DNA of 64,000 nt from Rubricoccus sp038746605 (GCA_038746605.1 JBCDKM010000001.1:124001-188000), one strand, 5' to 3'; positions 1 through 8,143 are shown, counted from the first letter of the stretch. Made by a program: numbers and translations. Notes: generated by a model from the sequence alone, not told the origin.

Positions 1-19
1 CCGCCTCGGTGCCGAGGCG
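1..19. repeat. Palindromic repeat, short form (window edge)
   Basis: Matches CCGCCTCGGTGCCGAGGCG and then diverges with a T. It is the first member of the window-wide palindrome family. It may be cut by the window edge, so its relation to an upstream gene cannot be seen. Confidence 0.75.
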
Positions 20-93
20 TGTGGAGTCAGCCGTGCAGCGCTCCGCTCCTCCAACGTCTGGATCGTAGATTGAGATCACGAGACTTCAGACGG

Positions 94-303
94 ATGCCCG
101 CTACCCGCCCGACTCCCAAACAACGTGCTCGTCGCGTCGTGGACGAACTGCTAGAGGACGCGACCTACGAAGATGTCATTGAGCGCTTGATTGTGGTCCA
201 TAAAGTCGAACGTGGCCTCGAACAGGCGCGGAGCGGACAAGACCTCCTGACACAGGACGAGATGGAGGCACGGGCCGCGCGCCGTCGGGCCGAGCGTTCG
301 TAG
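94..303 (+). CDS. Addiction-module antitoxin component
   Basis: Codes for a 69-residue charged protein that resembles short antitoxins with the pattern ELLEDATYEDVIERL followed by KVERGLEQARSG and an EME(A/V) tail, as found upstream of ParE/RelE toxins. In such pairs the antitoxin binds and neutralises the toxin and represses the operon. I chose the ATG at 94 because the family begins close to the PTPKQRARR helix; an upstream in-frame ATG at 19 would translate a palindromic repeat region. The stop codon lies 3 bases before the GTG of the frameshifted toxin, as expected for a toxin-antitoxin operon. Because the toxin is broken, this may be an orphan antitoxin. Confidence 0.75.
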   Translation: MPATRPTPKQRARRVVDELLEDATYEDVIERLIVVHKVERGLEQARSGQDLLTQDEMEARAARRRAERS

Positions 304-306
304 GCG

Positions 307-601
307 GTGGCCGAGGTCATCTGGACGCCTCAAGCGCGGGCGGATCTCGACGCGATCGAAGACTACTATCTGGATGTCGCGCCGAACTACGCGGACGTGG
401 GTGGTCAGCGGACTTCTTTCTTCCACTCGTCGCCTGGAGAGCCTTCCGCTTTCGGGTCGCGCCCTGCCCGAGATCGCGGACCCCGAGATTCGTGAAGTGA
501 TCTGGCGGTGGTATCGGGTGATCTACTGGGCGGATGAAGAGCGAGTCGAGATCCTGTCGGTGTTGCACTCGACGCAGCAGTTCGGCGCCTCCACCGGTTA
601 G
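307..601 (+). pseudogene. ParE/RelE-family toxin, frameshifted
   Basis: The first frame from GTG 307 encodes VIWTPQARADLDAIEDYY, a ParE/RelE N-terminus. The remainder, including RRLESLPLSGRALPE, REVIWRWYRVIYW and VEILSVLHSTQQF, lies in the next frame and ends at 601. Removing one G from the GGG at 399-401 restores a single protein of about 97 residues reading GTG GTG GTC AGC GGA across the join. ParE toxins poison gyrase and RelE toxins cleave mRNA; which type this was cannot be told here. The break is a real inactivating mutation, a slippery-site frameshift or a sequencing error in the G run. Confidence 0.8.
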
Positions 602-650
602 AAGCGGCGGGATGCCCTCCGTACCCCCGGCAACCCTCCGCAACCAGCCT

Positions 651-676
651 CACCCGCCTCGGCACCGAGGCGGGTG
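651..676. repeat. Palindromic repeat, short form
   Basis: A perfect 12-bp stem (CACCCGCCTCGG / CCGAGGCGGGTG) with CA at the centre. It lies about 50 bases after the toxin-pseudogene stop and before the small membrane protein at 765. No T-tract follows, so it is not a classical intrinsic terminator. Confidence 0.9.
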
Positions 677-764
677 GAGCTGACCTGTTTCCACAGAGGC
701 CCGAAACGGATCCGTAGTCGTGCCGTTCGGAAAGCGCCCTTCATCTTCACCCTTCTCACTCCTC

Positions 765-1022
765 ATGTCCACACCCGTCACCACTCGCCCGCCGATCACC
801 CCCGAGTACCACCGCAAGAAGTGGAAAGCGATGGCCCTTCCCGGGCTGGTGGGCGTGGCCTTCGCCGCGTGCGCCGTCGGCCGTGCGACAGTCAAGTGGC
901 AGGGAGGGAAGCCGTACTTCTGGCACGGCACCTTCGCGTTGATGTGCCTCAACGCGAGCCTGAGCGTTTTCGGCGACGCCGTCAAGAACCGGGCGCTCTA
1001 CGAGATGAAGTCCGGGATGTAA
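765..1022 (+). CDS. Small predicted membrane protein
   Basis: An 85-residue protein of unknown function. It has a basic N-terminus (EYHRKKWKAM), a hydrophobic segment ALPGLVGVAFAACAVG at about residues 23-38, a short polar stretch and a second mildly hydrophobic stretch around FWHGTFALMCLNASLSVF. Two membrane passes are plausible. The start at 765 follows a pyrimidine-rich CACTCCTC leader typical of this window; the in-frame ATG at 720 would add a low-complexity stretch. It is convergent with the CIA30 lipoprotein, with a palindromic repeat between them. Confidence 0.6.
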   Translation: MSTPVTTRPPITPEYHRKKWKAMALPGLVGVAFAACAVGRATVKWQGGKPYFWHGTFALMCLNASLSVFGDAVKNRALYEMKSGM

Positions 1023-1041
1023 GCGCCTGGTTGCTGCCCTG

Positions 1042-1063
1042 CCCGCCTCGGCACCGAGGCGGG
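1042..1063. repeat. Palindromic repeat, short form, between convergent genes
   Basis: A 10-bp perfect stem (CCCGCCTCGG / CCGAGGCGGG) around CA. It lies 19 bases after the stop at 1022 and ends 1 base before the stop codon of the minus-strand CIA30 gene, so it fills the convergent intergenic space. Confidence 0.9.
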
Positions 1064-1064
1064 G

Positions 1065-1643
1065 CTACTCGTCCTCGCGGTAGGCCTGGATCCAGTCCAC
1101 CTCCATCTCGAACGGCCCGTCCTGGCCGTCCAGGATGTAAAGGCCGACGCTGCGGACGCGGCTCGGGTCGAGTGCCTCCGCCCGCACAGGCTGGCCGAAG
1201 ACGCTCGTCGCGAGTTCCGAAAACGGTACACGCACGACCTGCCAGTCGTCGGTGGTCGGGAACGGTGCGCGGCGCGAGAGAGGACGCCCCCGGAACCGCG
1301 AGCCGTCGTCCACCTCGACCTCGAAGGTGCGCCCGCCGCCTCGCACGCGAAGCTCGACCCCATCGTACGCGGAGAGGTTGGCTAGGAGCCGGGTGCGGAC
1401 CGACGTGAAGCCGCCCCCCTGTGTCACGATGGTCCCCGTGAAGCGGAGGGTCCCGTCCTCGACGTCCACGTAACCCTGCGACCGGCCGCCCATCACGCCA
1501 TCGTTGACCACGCTCCACCGGGATCCGTTGGGGCCGAAGTCGAACAGGACGCGTGAGGAATCCGGGGTAGCAGACGGTGGGGGCATGTCGGGAGAGGAGC
1601 AGCCCAGGAGGGCGAGGCAGAGGGAGAGGGCGGCGGTGTACAT
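1065..1643 (-). CDS. CIA30-family lipoprotein
   Basis: A 192-residue protein with a lipoprotein signal peptide (hydrophobic LSLCLALLGC, acylated Cys at about residue 15). A CIA30/NADH:ubiquinone-oxidoreductase intermediate-associated protein 30 domain fills the rest: RWSVVNDGVMGGRSQG, VEVDDGS, DWQVVRVPFSEL and VGLYILDGQDGPFEMEVDWI. CIA30 domains have a galactose-binding-like beta-sandwich fold. In mitochondria the family helps assemble complex I, but bacterial secreted members have no established role. It is probably anchored in the outer membrane facing the periplasm. It reads away from the response-regulator gene at 1802. Confidence 0.85.
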   Translation of the reverse strand: MYTAALSLCLALLGCSSPDMPPPSATPDSSRVLFDFGPNGSRWSVVNDGVMGGRSQGYVDVEDGTLRFTGTIVTQGGGFTSVRTRLLANLSAYDGVELRVRGGGRTFEVEVDDGSRFRGRPLSRRAPFPTTDDWQVVRVPFSELATSVFGQPVRAEALDPSRVRSVGLYILDGQDGPFEMEVDWIQAYREDE

Positions 1644-1801
1644 CGGTTCGGTGGTGGGACCGCAGACGTACGCGATGGAGTCCTCGCCGATCCGTGTAGG
1701 ACAAACGAGGACGTAGTCGCGCGTATCCGTCCCACACGAGCGCAGCCGCCGCGCCCACGCTCGCCGCGAGGATCTTGCAACTCAGGCGCGTACCCTCTCT
1801 C

Positions 1802-2194
1802 ATGCGCCTTCCCTTGCCCCTCCGCATCCTCATCGCCGACGACTCCTCCCTCGTCCGGCAGATCCTGTCCGACCGCCTCGGCGAACTCGCAGACATCGAA
1901 GTCGTGGGCGAAGCCACTGACGGGATCGAGGCCGTGGATCAGACCGAAGCGATCCGCCCGGAGGTCGTGCTCCTGGACCTTCAGATGCCGCGGATGAGCG
2001 GATTGCAAGCCCTTCGCGCGATCCGCGAGAAGGTCCCCGAGGCGCACGTGGTCGTGCTGACCAACCACGCGGATGCCGTGTACCGGCGGACGTGCCTCGC
2101 GGCAGGAGCGGCCCAGTTCCTGGACAAGTCCGGCGACCTGGAAGCCCTGGACGACGTGATTCGCGGGTTCGCCGGAAACACGAACGAGGCGTAG
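1802..2194 (+). CDS. Stand-alone response regulator receiver (CheY-like)
   Basis: A 130-residue single receiver domain with no output domain. It shows the acidic pair ADDS, the phosphoacceptor Asp in VVLLDLQMPRMSG at about residue 58, the switch Thr in VVVLTNHAD and the conserved Lys in FLDKSGD. Such proteins relay phosphate or act by binding a partner. No histidine kinase lies nearby, so it is an orphan regulator whose sensor is unknown. The start at 1802 follows a CTCTCTC leader; the in-frame ATG at 1775 adds nine residues before the first beta strand and is less likely. Confidence 0.88.
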   Translation: MRLPLPLRILIADDSSLVRQILSDRLGELADIEVVGEATDGIEAVDQTEAIRPEVVLLDLQMPRMSGLQALRAIREKVPEAHVVVLTNHADAVYRRTCLAAGAAQFLDKSGDLEALDDVIRGFAGNTNEA

Positions 2195-2538
2195 ATGAGC
2201 GAGCGCTCCCGTCGGTTATGCCGTGCGGTGACAGCTCCGGGCCACTCGTGCTTGTGCCCCGGTTCTGTAGGAACTGGAACGGGTGCGTAGGACCGACGCG
2301 GACCGTTCGGCTGTAGATCGTCTGACTTCTGGGGCAGTGGTGCACCGATAGGCCGCACGTCGACAGAATCGCAGATTGCGTCATCCTCTCGTGCCAATCG
2401 GCGCTGCGACCCACCGCGTGCGTTCCGATCGTGCTCCGCGACAGGCTCCACCACGGCCGCGCGACGAAGCCTTCGTTTCGTCTGCGCCGTCGTTCGCCGC
2501 TCCAGGTCGAGAGGGTCCTGGGGCGGCTTCTCTTGTTC
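2195..2538. other. Intergenic stretch without a recognisable gene
   Basis: 344 bases between the receiver gene and the convergent thioesterase gene. The open frames here are short and show no recognisable family. A small GTTC/GAAC inverted repeat lies near 2259-2271. I see no RNA gene or convincing terminator. Confidence 0.5.
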
Positions 2539-2931
2539 TCAGGCGTCGTTCGCAGCGCGGACCGCGTCGGGGAGCGAGACGGGACGTCCTGTCTCGCGCG
2601 AGACCCAGACCAGGACGGCCTCCACCTCGCAGACCACGGTCCCGTCCACACTCAGCCGGTAGCCCTGCGTGAGCGAGCTTCGCCCGGCGTCCCCGGCGAG
2701 TACCTCCACCTCGACCGTCGCGGGGAAGTGGACGGGTGCCCGGTAGTCCGCGCGGATGGACGCGATGAGAGGGCCGCTGTCGCGCCTCTCGGGAACGCAA
2801 GCGCGCAGCCACTCGATGCGAACCTGCTCCGCATACGTGAAATAGGTAGCGTTGTTGACGTGGCCGAGAGCGTCCATGTCGCCCCAGCGGACGGTGACAT
2901 GGGACGTGTGGAGAACGGTACGGTCCGACAT
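2539..2931 (-). CDS. Acyl-CoA thioesterase (4HBT hotdog fold)
   Basis: A 130-residue hotdog-fold thioesterase of the 4-hydroxybenzoyl-CoA thioesterase/YbgC type, which hydrolyses acyl-CoA thioesters in the cytoplasm. The active-site segment WGDMDALGHVNNATYFTY (about residues 16-33) holds the catalytic Asp and the HVNN motif. The rest follows the family with IRADYRAPVHFPATVEVEV and a final strand EAVLVWVSRETGRPVSLP. The ATG at 2931 is preferred because it follows a CCCCTGCCCC leader and gives the normal N-terminus; the ATG at 2955 adds eight residues. The substrate cannot be assigned. Confidence 0.88.
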   Translation of the reverse strand: MSDRTVLHTSHVTVRWGDMDALGHVNNATYFTYAEQVRIEWLRACVPERRDSGPLIASIRADYRAPVHFPATVEVEVLAGDAGRSSLTQGYRLSVDGTVVCEVEAVLVWVSRETGRPVSLPDAVRAANDA

Positions 2932-2986
2932 GGGGCAGGGGCGAGACCGCCCCAACGCTCAGGTCGCGTAGCGGCTCCAGCCCTGT

Positions 2987-3006
2987 CCGCCTCGGTGCCG
3001 ATGCGG
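2987..3006. repeat. Degenerate palindromic repeat
   Basis: CCGCCTCGGTGCCGATGCGG differs from the consensus by one base in the right arm. It lies between the divergent thioesterase and trkA genes and is one of few copies upstream of genes. Confidence 0.7.
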
Positions 3007-3079
3007 GCGACCTCGGCAGGTGGACGCAGAACGCTGCGCCCCGTCGCGAGTAGCTTCGCACCCACGCCGCGCCCACCTC

Positions 3080-4459
3080 ATGTACGCTATCGTCGTCGGT
3101 GCCGGGGACGTTGGCTACGACGTCGCCCGGTTGCTCTCGCTCCAGCGCCACGATGTGACCGTCGTGGACCGAGACCCGGGCCGCGTCGCGCACGTTCGCG
3201 AGACGTTGGACGTGCTTGCAATCGAGGGCTCCGGCACGAGTACGGAGATTCTCCAGCAGGCCCGCATTGAGGACGCCGACTTGCTGGTAGCCGTCACCGA
3301 CGTGGACGAGGTCAACATCATCGCGTCGATGATCGCGGAGCGCGTCGGGAAGTCCCCAGAGGACACGATCACTATCGCGCGAGTCCGATCCGGCGAGTTC
3401 ATGGGCGCGGAAGCCGTTCTCTCGCAACGAGATTTCGGGATCGATCACCTGATCCACCCGGAAGAATCCACGTCCCGCGAGGTGATCTCTCTCTTGCGGC
3501 GGGCGAGCGCGACCGACCTCGTGGACTTCTGCGACCAGCGCGTCCAACTCGCGGGTATCCGCCTCGACCGCGATTCGCCGGTCATCGGGACGACGCTGAT
3601 CGATCTCGCGCAGCAGGGCGCCCACCTGGACTTCCGCGTGATGGGCATCTCGCGAGGGGTCCGCACGATTGTGCCGTCCGGTACCGAGCGGCTTCAGAAG
3701 AACGACCAAGTCTTCGTGCTGACCCCGCCGGGGCAGGTCGGGCAGGTGGCGTACCTCCTCGGGAAGGAGGCGGGGCGCCTCCGGCACGCGATGGTGCTCG
3801 GTGGCACGCCCGTCGGCGCGAGGGTGGCGGCGGGCCTCGCGAGGCGGACGGGTCAGGGCCGCGATGCCTTCGAGATGAGCGTCAAGCTGGTAGAGGCGGA
3901 CCGCCATCGCGCGGAAATGCTGGCGGAGCGGCTGGAGGGTGTCCTCGTGCTCCACGGCGACCCGGCCGACATCGATTTTCTCGCGCTCGAAGGTCTCGCA
4001 GAGACCGACGCAGTGGTGGCGCTCACAGAGGACGAGGAGAGCAATCTGGTCTCGTGCCTGATGGCGAAGCACCTCGGTGTGAAGAAGACTATCGCGCTGC
4101 TCTCGAAGTCGAGCTACATCCCGGTGGCGCAGACCATCGGTCTGGACGCTGCGGTGAGCCAGAAGCTGGCGGTCTCGCGCGAGGTGTTGCGGTTCCTGCG
4201 CGGCTCACATGTCCGCTCCGTGGCGACGGTGCACGGCCTGGACGCTGAGATCCTGGAGATGGTGGCCGACTCCGGCGCGCCCATCACGCGCGGTCCGCTC
4301 ATGGCGCTCAAACTGCCGAAGGGGGTCCTGGTGGGCGCGGTCGTCGGGCACAAGGTGGAGATCGCGACCGGTCAGACCGTCGTGCGCGCGGGGGCGCGGA
4401 CGATCGTCTTCGCCACACCGGATCGCGTGGAGGAGGTGGAGGCGCTGTTCTCGGCCTGA
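3080..4459 (+). CDS. trkA: Trk potassium-uptake regulatory subunit TrkA
   Basis: A 459-residue peripheral cytoplasmic subunit that gates the TrkH potassium channel in response to nucleotides. It has two RCK repeats. The first Rossmann domain starts with the GxGxxG motif VVGAGDVG at residues 6-13, the acidic ribose-binding end VVDRD and DLLVAVTDVDEVN. The second starts near residue 237 (MVLGGTPVG), with VLHGDPADIDFL and ALTEDEESNLVSCLMAK. Each is followed by a TrkA-C module. Length matches the family. The start at 3080 follows a CCCACCTC leader. trkH lies 650 bases downstream on the same strand, separated by an opposite-strand gene. Confidence 0.95.
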   Translation: MYAIVVGAGDVGYDVARLLSLQRHDVTVVDRDPGRVAHVRETLDVLAIEGSGTSTEILQQARIEDADLLVAVTDVDEVNIIASMIAERVGKSPEDTITIARVRSGEFMGAEAVLSQRDFGIDHLIHPEESTSREVISLLRRASATDLVDFCDQRVQLAGIRLDRDSPVIGTTLIDLAQQGAHLDFRVMGISRGVRTIVPSGTERLQKNDQVFVLTPPGQVGQVAYLLGKEAGRLRHAMVLGGTPVGARVAAGLARRTGQGRDAFEMSVKLVEADRHRAEMLAERLEGVLVLHGDPADIDFLALEGLAETDAVVALTEDEESNLVSCLMAKHLGVKKTIALLSKSSYIPVAQTIGLDAAVSQKLAVSREVLRFLRGSHVRSVATVHGLDAEILEMVADSGAPITRGPLMALKLPKGVLVGAVVGHKVEIATGQTVVRAGARTIVFATPDRVEEVEALFSA

Positions 4460-4463
4460 CCTC

Positions 4464-4487
4464 CTCCGCCTCGGTGCCGAGGCGGAG
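4464..4487. repeat. Palindromic repeat, short form, after trkA
   Basis: A 24-base perfect palindrome apart from the TG centre (CTCCGCCTCGG / CCGAGGCGGAG). It starts 4 bases after the trkA stop codon and ends 10 bases before the stop of the convergent gene at 4498. Confidence 0.92.
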
Positions 4488-4497
4488 CAGACGGGCC

Positions 4498-4899
4498 CTA
4501 TGGCACCACTCTAACTGTGCCGTAACAGTGGATATCCCCTCCTAAAGCCGTCACCTCGTCGAACTCGAACTCCACGCGCCGTCTCTCTCCACCGTCGAGC
4601 TGAAAGCCGCCCGTTGACTGGATGAAGGTATTTCCGCCCTGGGTCACTTCGACTGACACATCGACCATTCCTTGTTCTCCCTGGTTGTAAACGACGGCGG
4701 CCACGCGTGCGGTGTAGTCGAAGGGTTTGATAGAGGAATCACAGGAAACGTCCGCCATGATGGGGTCCGCACCTGGAGGTTCAAGAAATGAGAGCGCGTC
4801 GTCACCACAAGACGAACCTCCCAGAAGAAGGACAGAAGCAACGGCAAGGAAGCAGGCAGAGAGAAAAGAGGGAGGTGGAGTGATGGTTGTGTTGCTCAT
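4498..4899 (-). CDS. Secreted protein of unknown function
   Basis: A 133-residue exported protein. An N-terminal signal (FLSACFLAVASVLLLGGSSC at about residues 10-29) ends in a Cys, but GSSC is a weak lipobox, so lipid anchoring is uncertain. The mature part has a beta-sandwich-like pattern (YTARVAAVVYNQGEQGMVDVSVEVTQGG, then ERRRVEFEFDEV), as in small adhesion or Ig-like modules, with Cys residues in DVSCDSS and DIHCYGT that could form a disulfide. I recognise no family. The ATG at 4899 directly precedes the signal sequence; longer frames upstream have no support. Confidence 0.6.
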   Translation of the reverse strand: MSNTTITPPPSFLSACFLAVASVLLLGGSSCGDDALSFLEPPGADPIMADVSCDSSIKPFDYTARVAAVVYNQGEQGMVDVSVEVTQGGNTFIQSTGGFQLDGGERRRVEFEFDEVTALGGDIHCYGTVRVVP

Positions 4900-5115
4900 G
4901 CGCACAGCCTTCTGGGGCGTGGAAAGTAGGGTGCTATGCGTCAGGAACAAACACAAAAATGTCCTCACTGGTGCTCCGCTTGGGAGAGCGCGATGGACTA
5001 AGCCATGCGGCATGCTGTGGCAGCCTGACTGAGGAGCATAAGAGTGGTAGCATCGGGGGCGGCTCCGCATCTTGCGGGCCTCACGTTCGGTCCTTTCGGA
5101 CCTATTCCTTCTCAT

Positions 5116-6675
5116 ATGGTCCTCGACTGGAAAGCCGTCGCAGGCATCCTCGGTGCGCTGCTCCTCGCCCTCGGCGTCGCCCTTCTCGCGCCGATGGCCG
5201 TCGGGCTAGCGTACGGCGAGGGGGAGTGGTGGGGCTTCGGCGCGACCGCTTTCGCCTCGGCGGCTGTGGGGGCAGGGCTGTGGCTCGCCTGCCGTCCGAA
5301 AGACGAGATCCGCGTCCGCGAGGGCTTCGCCGTGGTAGCGCTGGCATGGTGGGTGCTGTCGCTCGTGGGCGCTGTGCCGTGGGTGTTGACCGGCGTGCTG
5401 GACTCGTACTCGGACGCCTTCTTCGAGGTGATGAGCGGCTTCACCACGACGGGCGCGACGATCCTGGGCGGCGCGGGAAGGCCTGCCATCGAGGACGTGC
5501 CGAACGCCTTCCTGTTTTGGCGGAGCCTCACGCACTGGCTCGGCGGGATGGGGGTCGTCGTGCTCGCCATCGCCGTGCTGCCATTGCTGGGCGTGGGCGG
5601 GATGCAGCTCTTCAAGGCCGAGGTGACGGGGCCGAGCGCAGACAAGCTGACGCCTCGCGTGACCGAGACCGCGAAGCGGCTCTGGGCGGTGTACGTTGGC
5701 CTGACGGCGGTGCAGGTGGTGCTCTTGCTCCCCGCGATGAGCCTCTTCGACGCCGTCAACCACGCGTTCGCGACGCTCGCGACCGGTGGCTTCTCGACCG
5801 AGAACGGGAGCGTCGGCCAATACGGATCCGCCTATGTGGAGTGGGTGGTGACGGCCTTTATGGTGTTGGCAGGCATCAACTTCGCGCTGCACCTCCGCCT
5901 GCTCCAGCGGGAGTGGAAGCCCGTCTGGCAGAGCGAAGAACTGCGCGTCTACCTCGCCATCGTGGGCGGCGCGACGCTGCTCCTCACCCTCGCGCTCTGG
6001 TCGCCGACGAGCGCCCTCCTCCCGGACGCCGTCACGCTGAACGGACAGGTGGTCGAGTCTGCCGACCTCGGGACCGAGGCGGAGGCACCTGCTCGCGAGG
6101 TCACGCGCTACGACGGTCTCAGCGAGGCGCTTCGCATCGGTGCGTTCCAAGCTGCCGCCATCATCACCACGACGGGCTTTGCGACGGCCGACTACGAGGT
6201 CTGGCCGACGCTCGGAGTCGTCGTCATCCTCGCGCTGTTCTTCGTCGGCGGGATGGCCGGGAGCACGGGCGGAGGCGTCAAGGTGGTGCGCGTGCTGCTC
6301 ATCCTGAAGAACTCGTTCCGAGAGATGCGCCAGCTCGTCCATCCGCAGGCCATCCTGCCGATCCGGCTAGACCATCGCGTGGTACCGGACGGTGTGATGC
6401 GCAACGTGCTCTCGTTCATCGTGCTCTACGTCGGCCTGATCGGTCTCGGGACACTGCTGATGGGGCTGCTCGGCCTCGACTGGCAGAGCGCGCTCTCGGC
6501 CAGTTTCTCGTGCGTCGGCAACGTGGGCCCGGCGTTCGGCACGATGGGTCCGACCGAGGCGTACTCCCACGTCCCAGCACTCGGCAAGTGGGTCTTGTCG
6601 CTGCTCATGATGGCGGGGCGGCTGGAGATTTTTACCGTCCTGCTCCTCTTCACGCCGGGCTTCTGGAAACGCTGA
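5116..6675 (+). CDS. trkH: Trk potassium-uptake channel TrkH
   Basis: A 519-residue inner-membrane K+ translocation subunit. All four pore repeats are present: filter loops near FTTTGATIL (~105), FATLATGGFST (~218), ITTTGFATAD (~348) and SCVGNVGPAFG (~464). It ends with the conserved VLLLFTPGFWKR. TrkA at 3080 would bind its cytoplasmic face. An in-frame copy of the palindrome core (6066-6082) encodes LGTEAE around residue 318, in the loop before the third pore helix. The second TrkH-like gene follows 12 bases downstream. The start at 5116 follows a CTTCTCAT leader. Confidence 0.95.
   Translation: MVLDWKAVAGILGALLLALGVALLAPMAVGLAYGEGEWWGFGATAFASAAVGAGLWLACRPKDEIRVREGFAVVALAWWVLSLVGAVPWVLTGVLDSYSDAFFEVMSGFTTTGATILGGAGRPAIEDVPNAFLFWRSLTHWLGGMGVVVLAIAVLPLLGVGGMQLFKAEVTGPSADKLTPRVTETAKRLWAVYVGLTAVQVVLLLPAMSLFDAVNHAFATLATGGFSTENGSVGQYGSAYVEWVVTAFMVLAGINFALHLRLLQREWKPVWQSEELRVYLAIVGGATLLLTLALWSPTSALLPDAVTLNGQVVESADLGTEAEAPAREVTRYDGLSEALRIGAFQAAAIITTTGFATADYEVWPTLGVVVILALFFVGGMAGSTGGGVKVVRVLLILKNSFREMRQLVHPQAILPIRLDHRVVPDGVMRNVLSFIVLYVGLIGLGTLLMGLLGLDWQSALSASFSCVGNVGPAFGTMGPTEAYSHVPALGKWVLSLLMMAGRLEIFTVLLLFTPGFWKR
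6066..6082. repeat. In-frame palindromic repeat core inside trkH
   Basis: CCTCGGGACCGAGG is a perfect 14-base palindrome apart from its GA centre, followed by CGG as in the family consensus. It lies in a polar loop of TrkH and reads as Leu-Gly-Thr-Glu-Ala-Glu. Confidence 0.5.
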
Positions 6676-6687
6676 CGGACTCGCGCG

Positions 6688-7448
6688 TTGGAACGGCTCC
6701 CCCTGCGCCGTTCGGAGCGGCATCTCGTGACGCGATCTCTCCGCTTTCGTGCTGCTGTCGAGCGTGCCATCCACGGTGTGGCCCCGGCGAAGCTGGTGCT
6801 CCTCGGCTACCTGGCGTGCGTGATCGTCGGCTGGATCCTGCTGGCGCTGCCCTTCGCCTCGGTCGATCCCTCGGCCACCCCGCTGGACCACTTGTTCATT
6901 GCGACGAGCGCTGTCTCCACGACGGGCCTCGCGATGGTCAACCCGCCGGGCACCTACTCGCTCTTCGGTGAACTCGTCATTCTCGGCCTGATCCAGATCG
7001 GCGGGATCGGGTACATGACCATCGGTTCGTTCCTCGTCCTCACGCGCGGCCGGACGCTCACGAAAAGCCGGGAGAGGCTCCTCGCAAGCGATTTCGCGAT
7101 GCCGAAGGAGTTCGCGCTGACAGAGTTCGTGCGCGGCGTGGTGATCTTCACCGTGACGGCCGAGGTGCTCGGCGCGGTGGCGCTCTGGGCGCTGTTCGCG
7201 AACGCGGGGGTGGAGCACGCGCTGTATCAGGCGGTCTTCCACAGCGTCAGCGCATTCTGCACGGCGGGCTTCAGCCTCTTCGACACCAGTCTGGAAGGCT
7301 TCGCGGGCAACGCGGGCGTCAACGCGGTCGTCGCGGCGCTGGCATACCTCGGCGCCATCGGGTTCATCGTGGCCGTGGACGCGTGGCGCGTGGGGGTGGG
7401 GCGGCAGAAGCACCTCACCTTCACGAGCAAAATCATTAGCCTCGGCTT
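6688..7448 (+). pseudogene. Second TrkH/KtrB-type K+ channel gene, truncated
   Basis: From a TTG start 12 bases after trkH, this frame matches KtrB/TrkH proteins: membrane helices around LVLLGYLACVIVGWILLALPF, filter 1 AVSTTGLAMV (~77), GLIQIGGIGYMTIGSF, and filter 2 HSVSAFCTAGFSLF (~185). It continues to KHLTFTSKIISL near residue 252. After that homology stops, so the third and fourth pore repeats (about 200 residues) are missing. The frame stays open to 7830 but carries unrelated sequence and runs into the DUF2059 gene. Two palindromic hairpins sit at the break, suggesting a deletion. Two pore repeats cannot form a normal channel. Confidence 0.8.
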
Positions 7449-7461
7449 TGCCGAGACGTTC

Positions 7462-7487
7462 CCCGAGGCGAGTACTCCCGCCTCGGG
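7462..7487. repeat. Inverted-arm hairpin at the trkH2 truncation point
   Basis: CCCGAGGCG and CGCCTCGGG flank an 8-base loop, using the same arms as the window-wide palindrome but in reversed order. A shorter hairpin CCTCGGCTTTGCCGAG lies just upstream at 7440-7455. Both sit where TrkH homology ends. Confidence 0.7.
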
Positions 7488-7645
7488 CATGCCGCCGGAG
7501 GGGCCGGTGATGACCTTCGAGGATTTTGCCGTGGCCCTCCAGGCGCGGATCGACTCCCTCCGCGAGGCGATGGGCCGGACGCACGCCTCGGCGAGTGACC
7601 TCGCGGGAAACGACGCGATCTTCCAGCCTAAACTCTGCCAACCCC

Positions 7646-8143
7646 ATGCGCCGGATCGTCTTCCTTTCGCTTCTCGTGCTCGCCCCGGCGGTCTCTGCCC
7701 AGGCACTCGCGGACACCCTCTCGTCTCACGAGCATGCCGCGCTGGCCGTGCTAGAGGCAACCGACGCACAGGCGCAGTTCCTCGGCGGTGCGGAGGCCAT
7801 GCTGGAAGCCATGACGCAATCCTCGCCTGACCTCGCCGCGGTTCGACCTGTGATCCAAGAGTGGCTAGAGCGTTACTTCACCTGGGACGTGATGCTGCCG
7901 CGCTACATCGCGCTCTACACGTCGCTCTACAGCGAGGACGAGTTGCTCGGCCTCGCCGAGTGGCTGTCTTCGGACCTCGGCCAGCGCTACGTGGAACTCC
8001 AACCGGAATACCAGCAGCGCGCTGCCCGGATGGGCGCCGACCTCGCGATGGAATACCAGGGCGAGTTGGAGGCGATGATCGAGGCGTACCTGACGGGGGC
8101 TTCGCAGTCCGAGAGAGTTGACCCAAAGAAAGGGTCGCGCTAG
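7646..8143 (+). CDS. DUF2059-type secreted protein
   Basis: A 165-residue protein with a cleavable signal peptide (RRIVFLSLLVLAPAVSAQA, cleavage near residue 19). A helical domain follows whose pattern matches DUF2059: RYFTWDVMLPRYIALYTSLYSEDELLGLAEWLSSDLGQRYVE. The W-D-x-M-LP-Y-Y-S-ExE-L spacing and the closing LSSDxGQ motif are family features. It is periplasmic or surface-located; the family's molecular role is not established. The ATG at 7646 follows a CAACCCC leader. Its stop codon overlaps the stop of the opposite-strand gene (8140-8143). Confidence 0.82.
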   Translation: MRRIVFLSLLVLAPAVSAQALADTLSSHEHAALAVLEATDAQAQFLGGAEAMLEAMTQSSPDLAAVRPVIQEWLERYFTWDVMLPRYIALYTSLYSEDELLGLAEWLSSDLGQRYVELQPEYQQRAARMGADLAMEYQGELEAMIEAYLTGASQSERVDPKKGSR

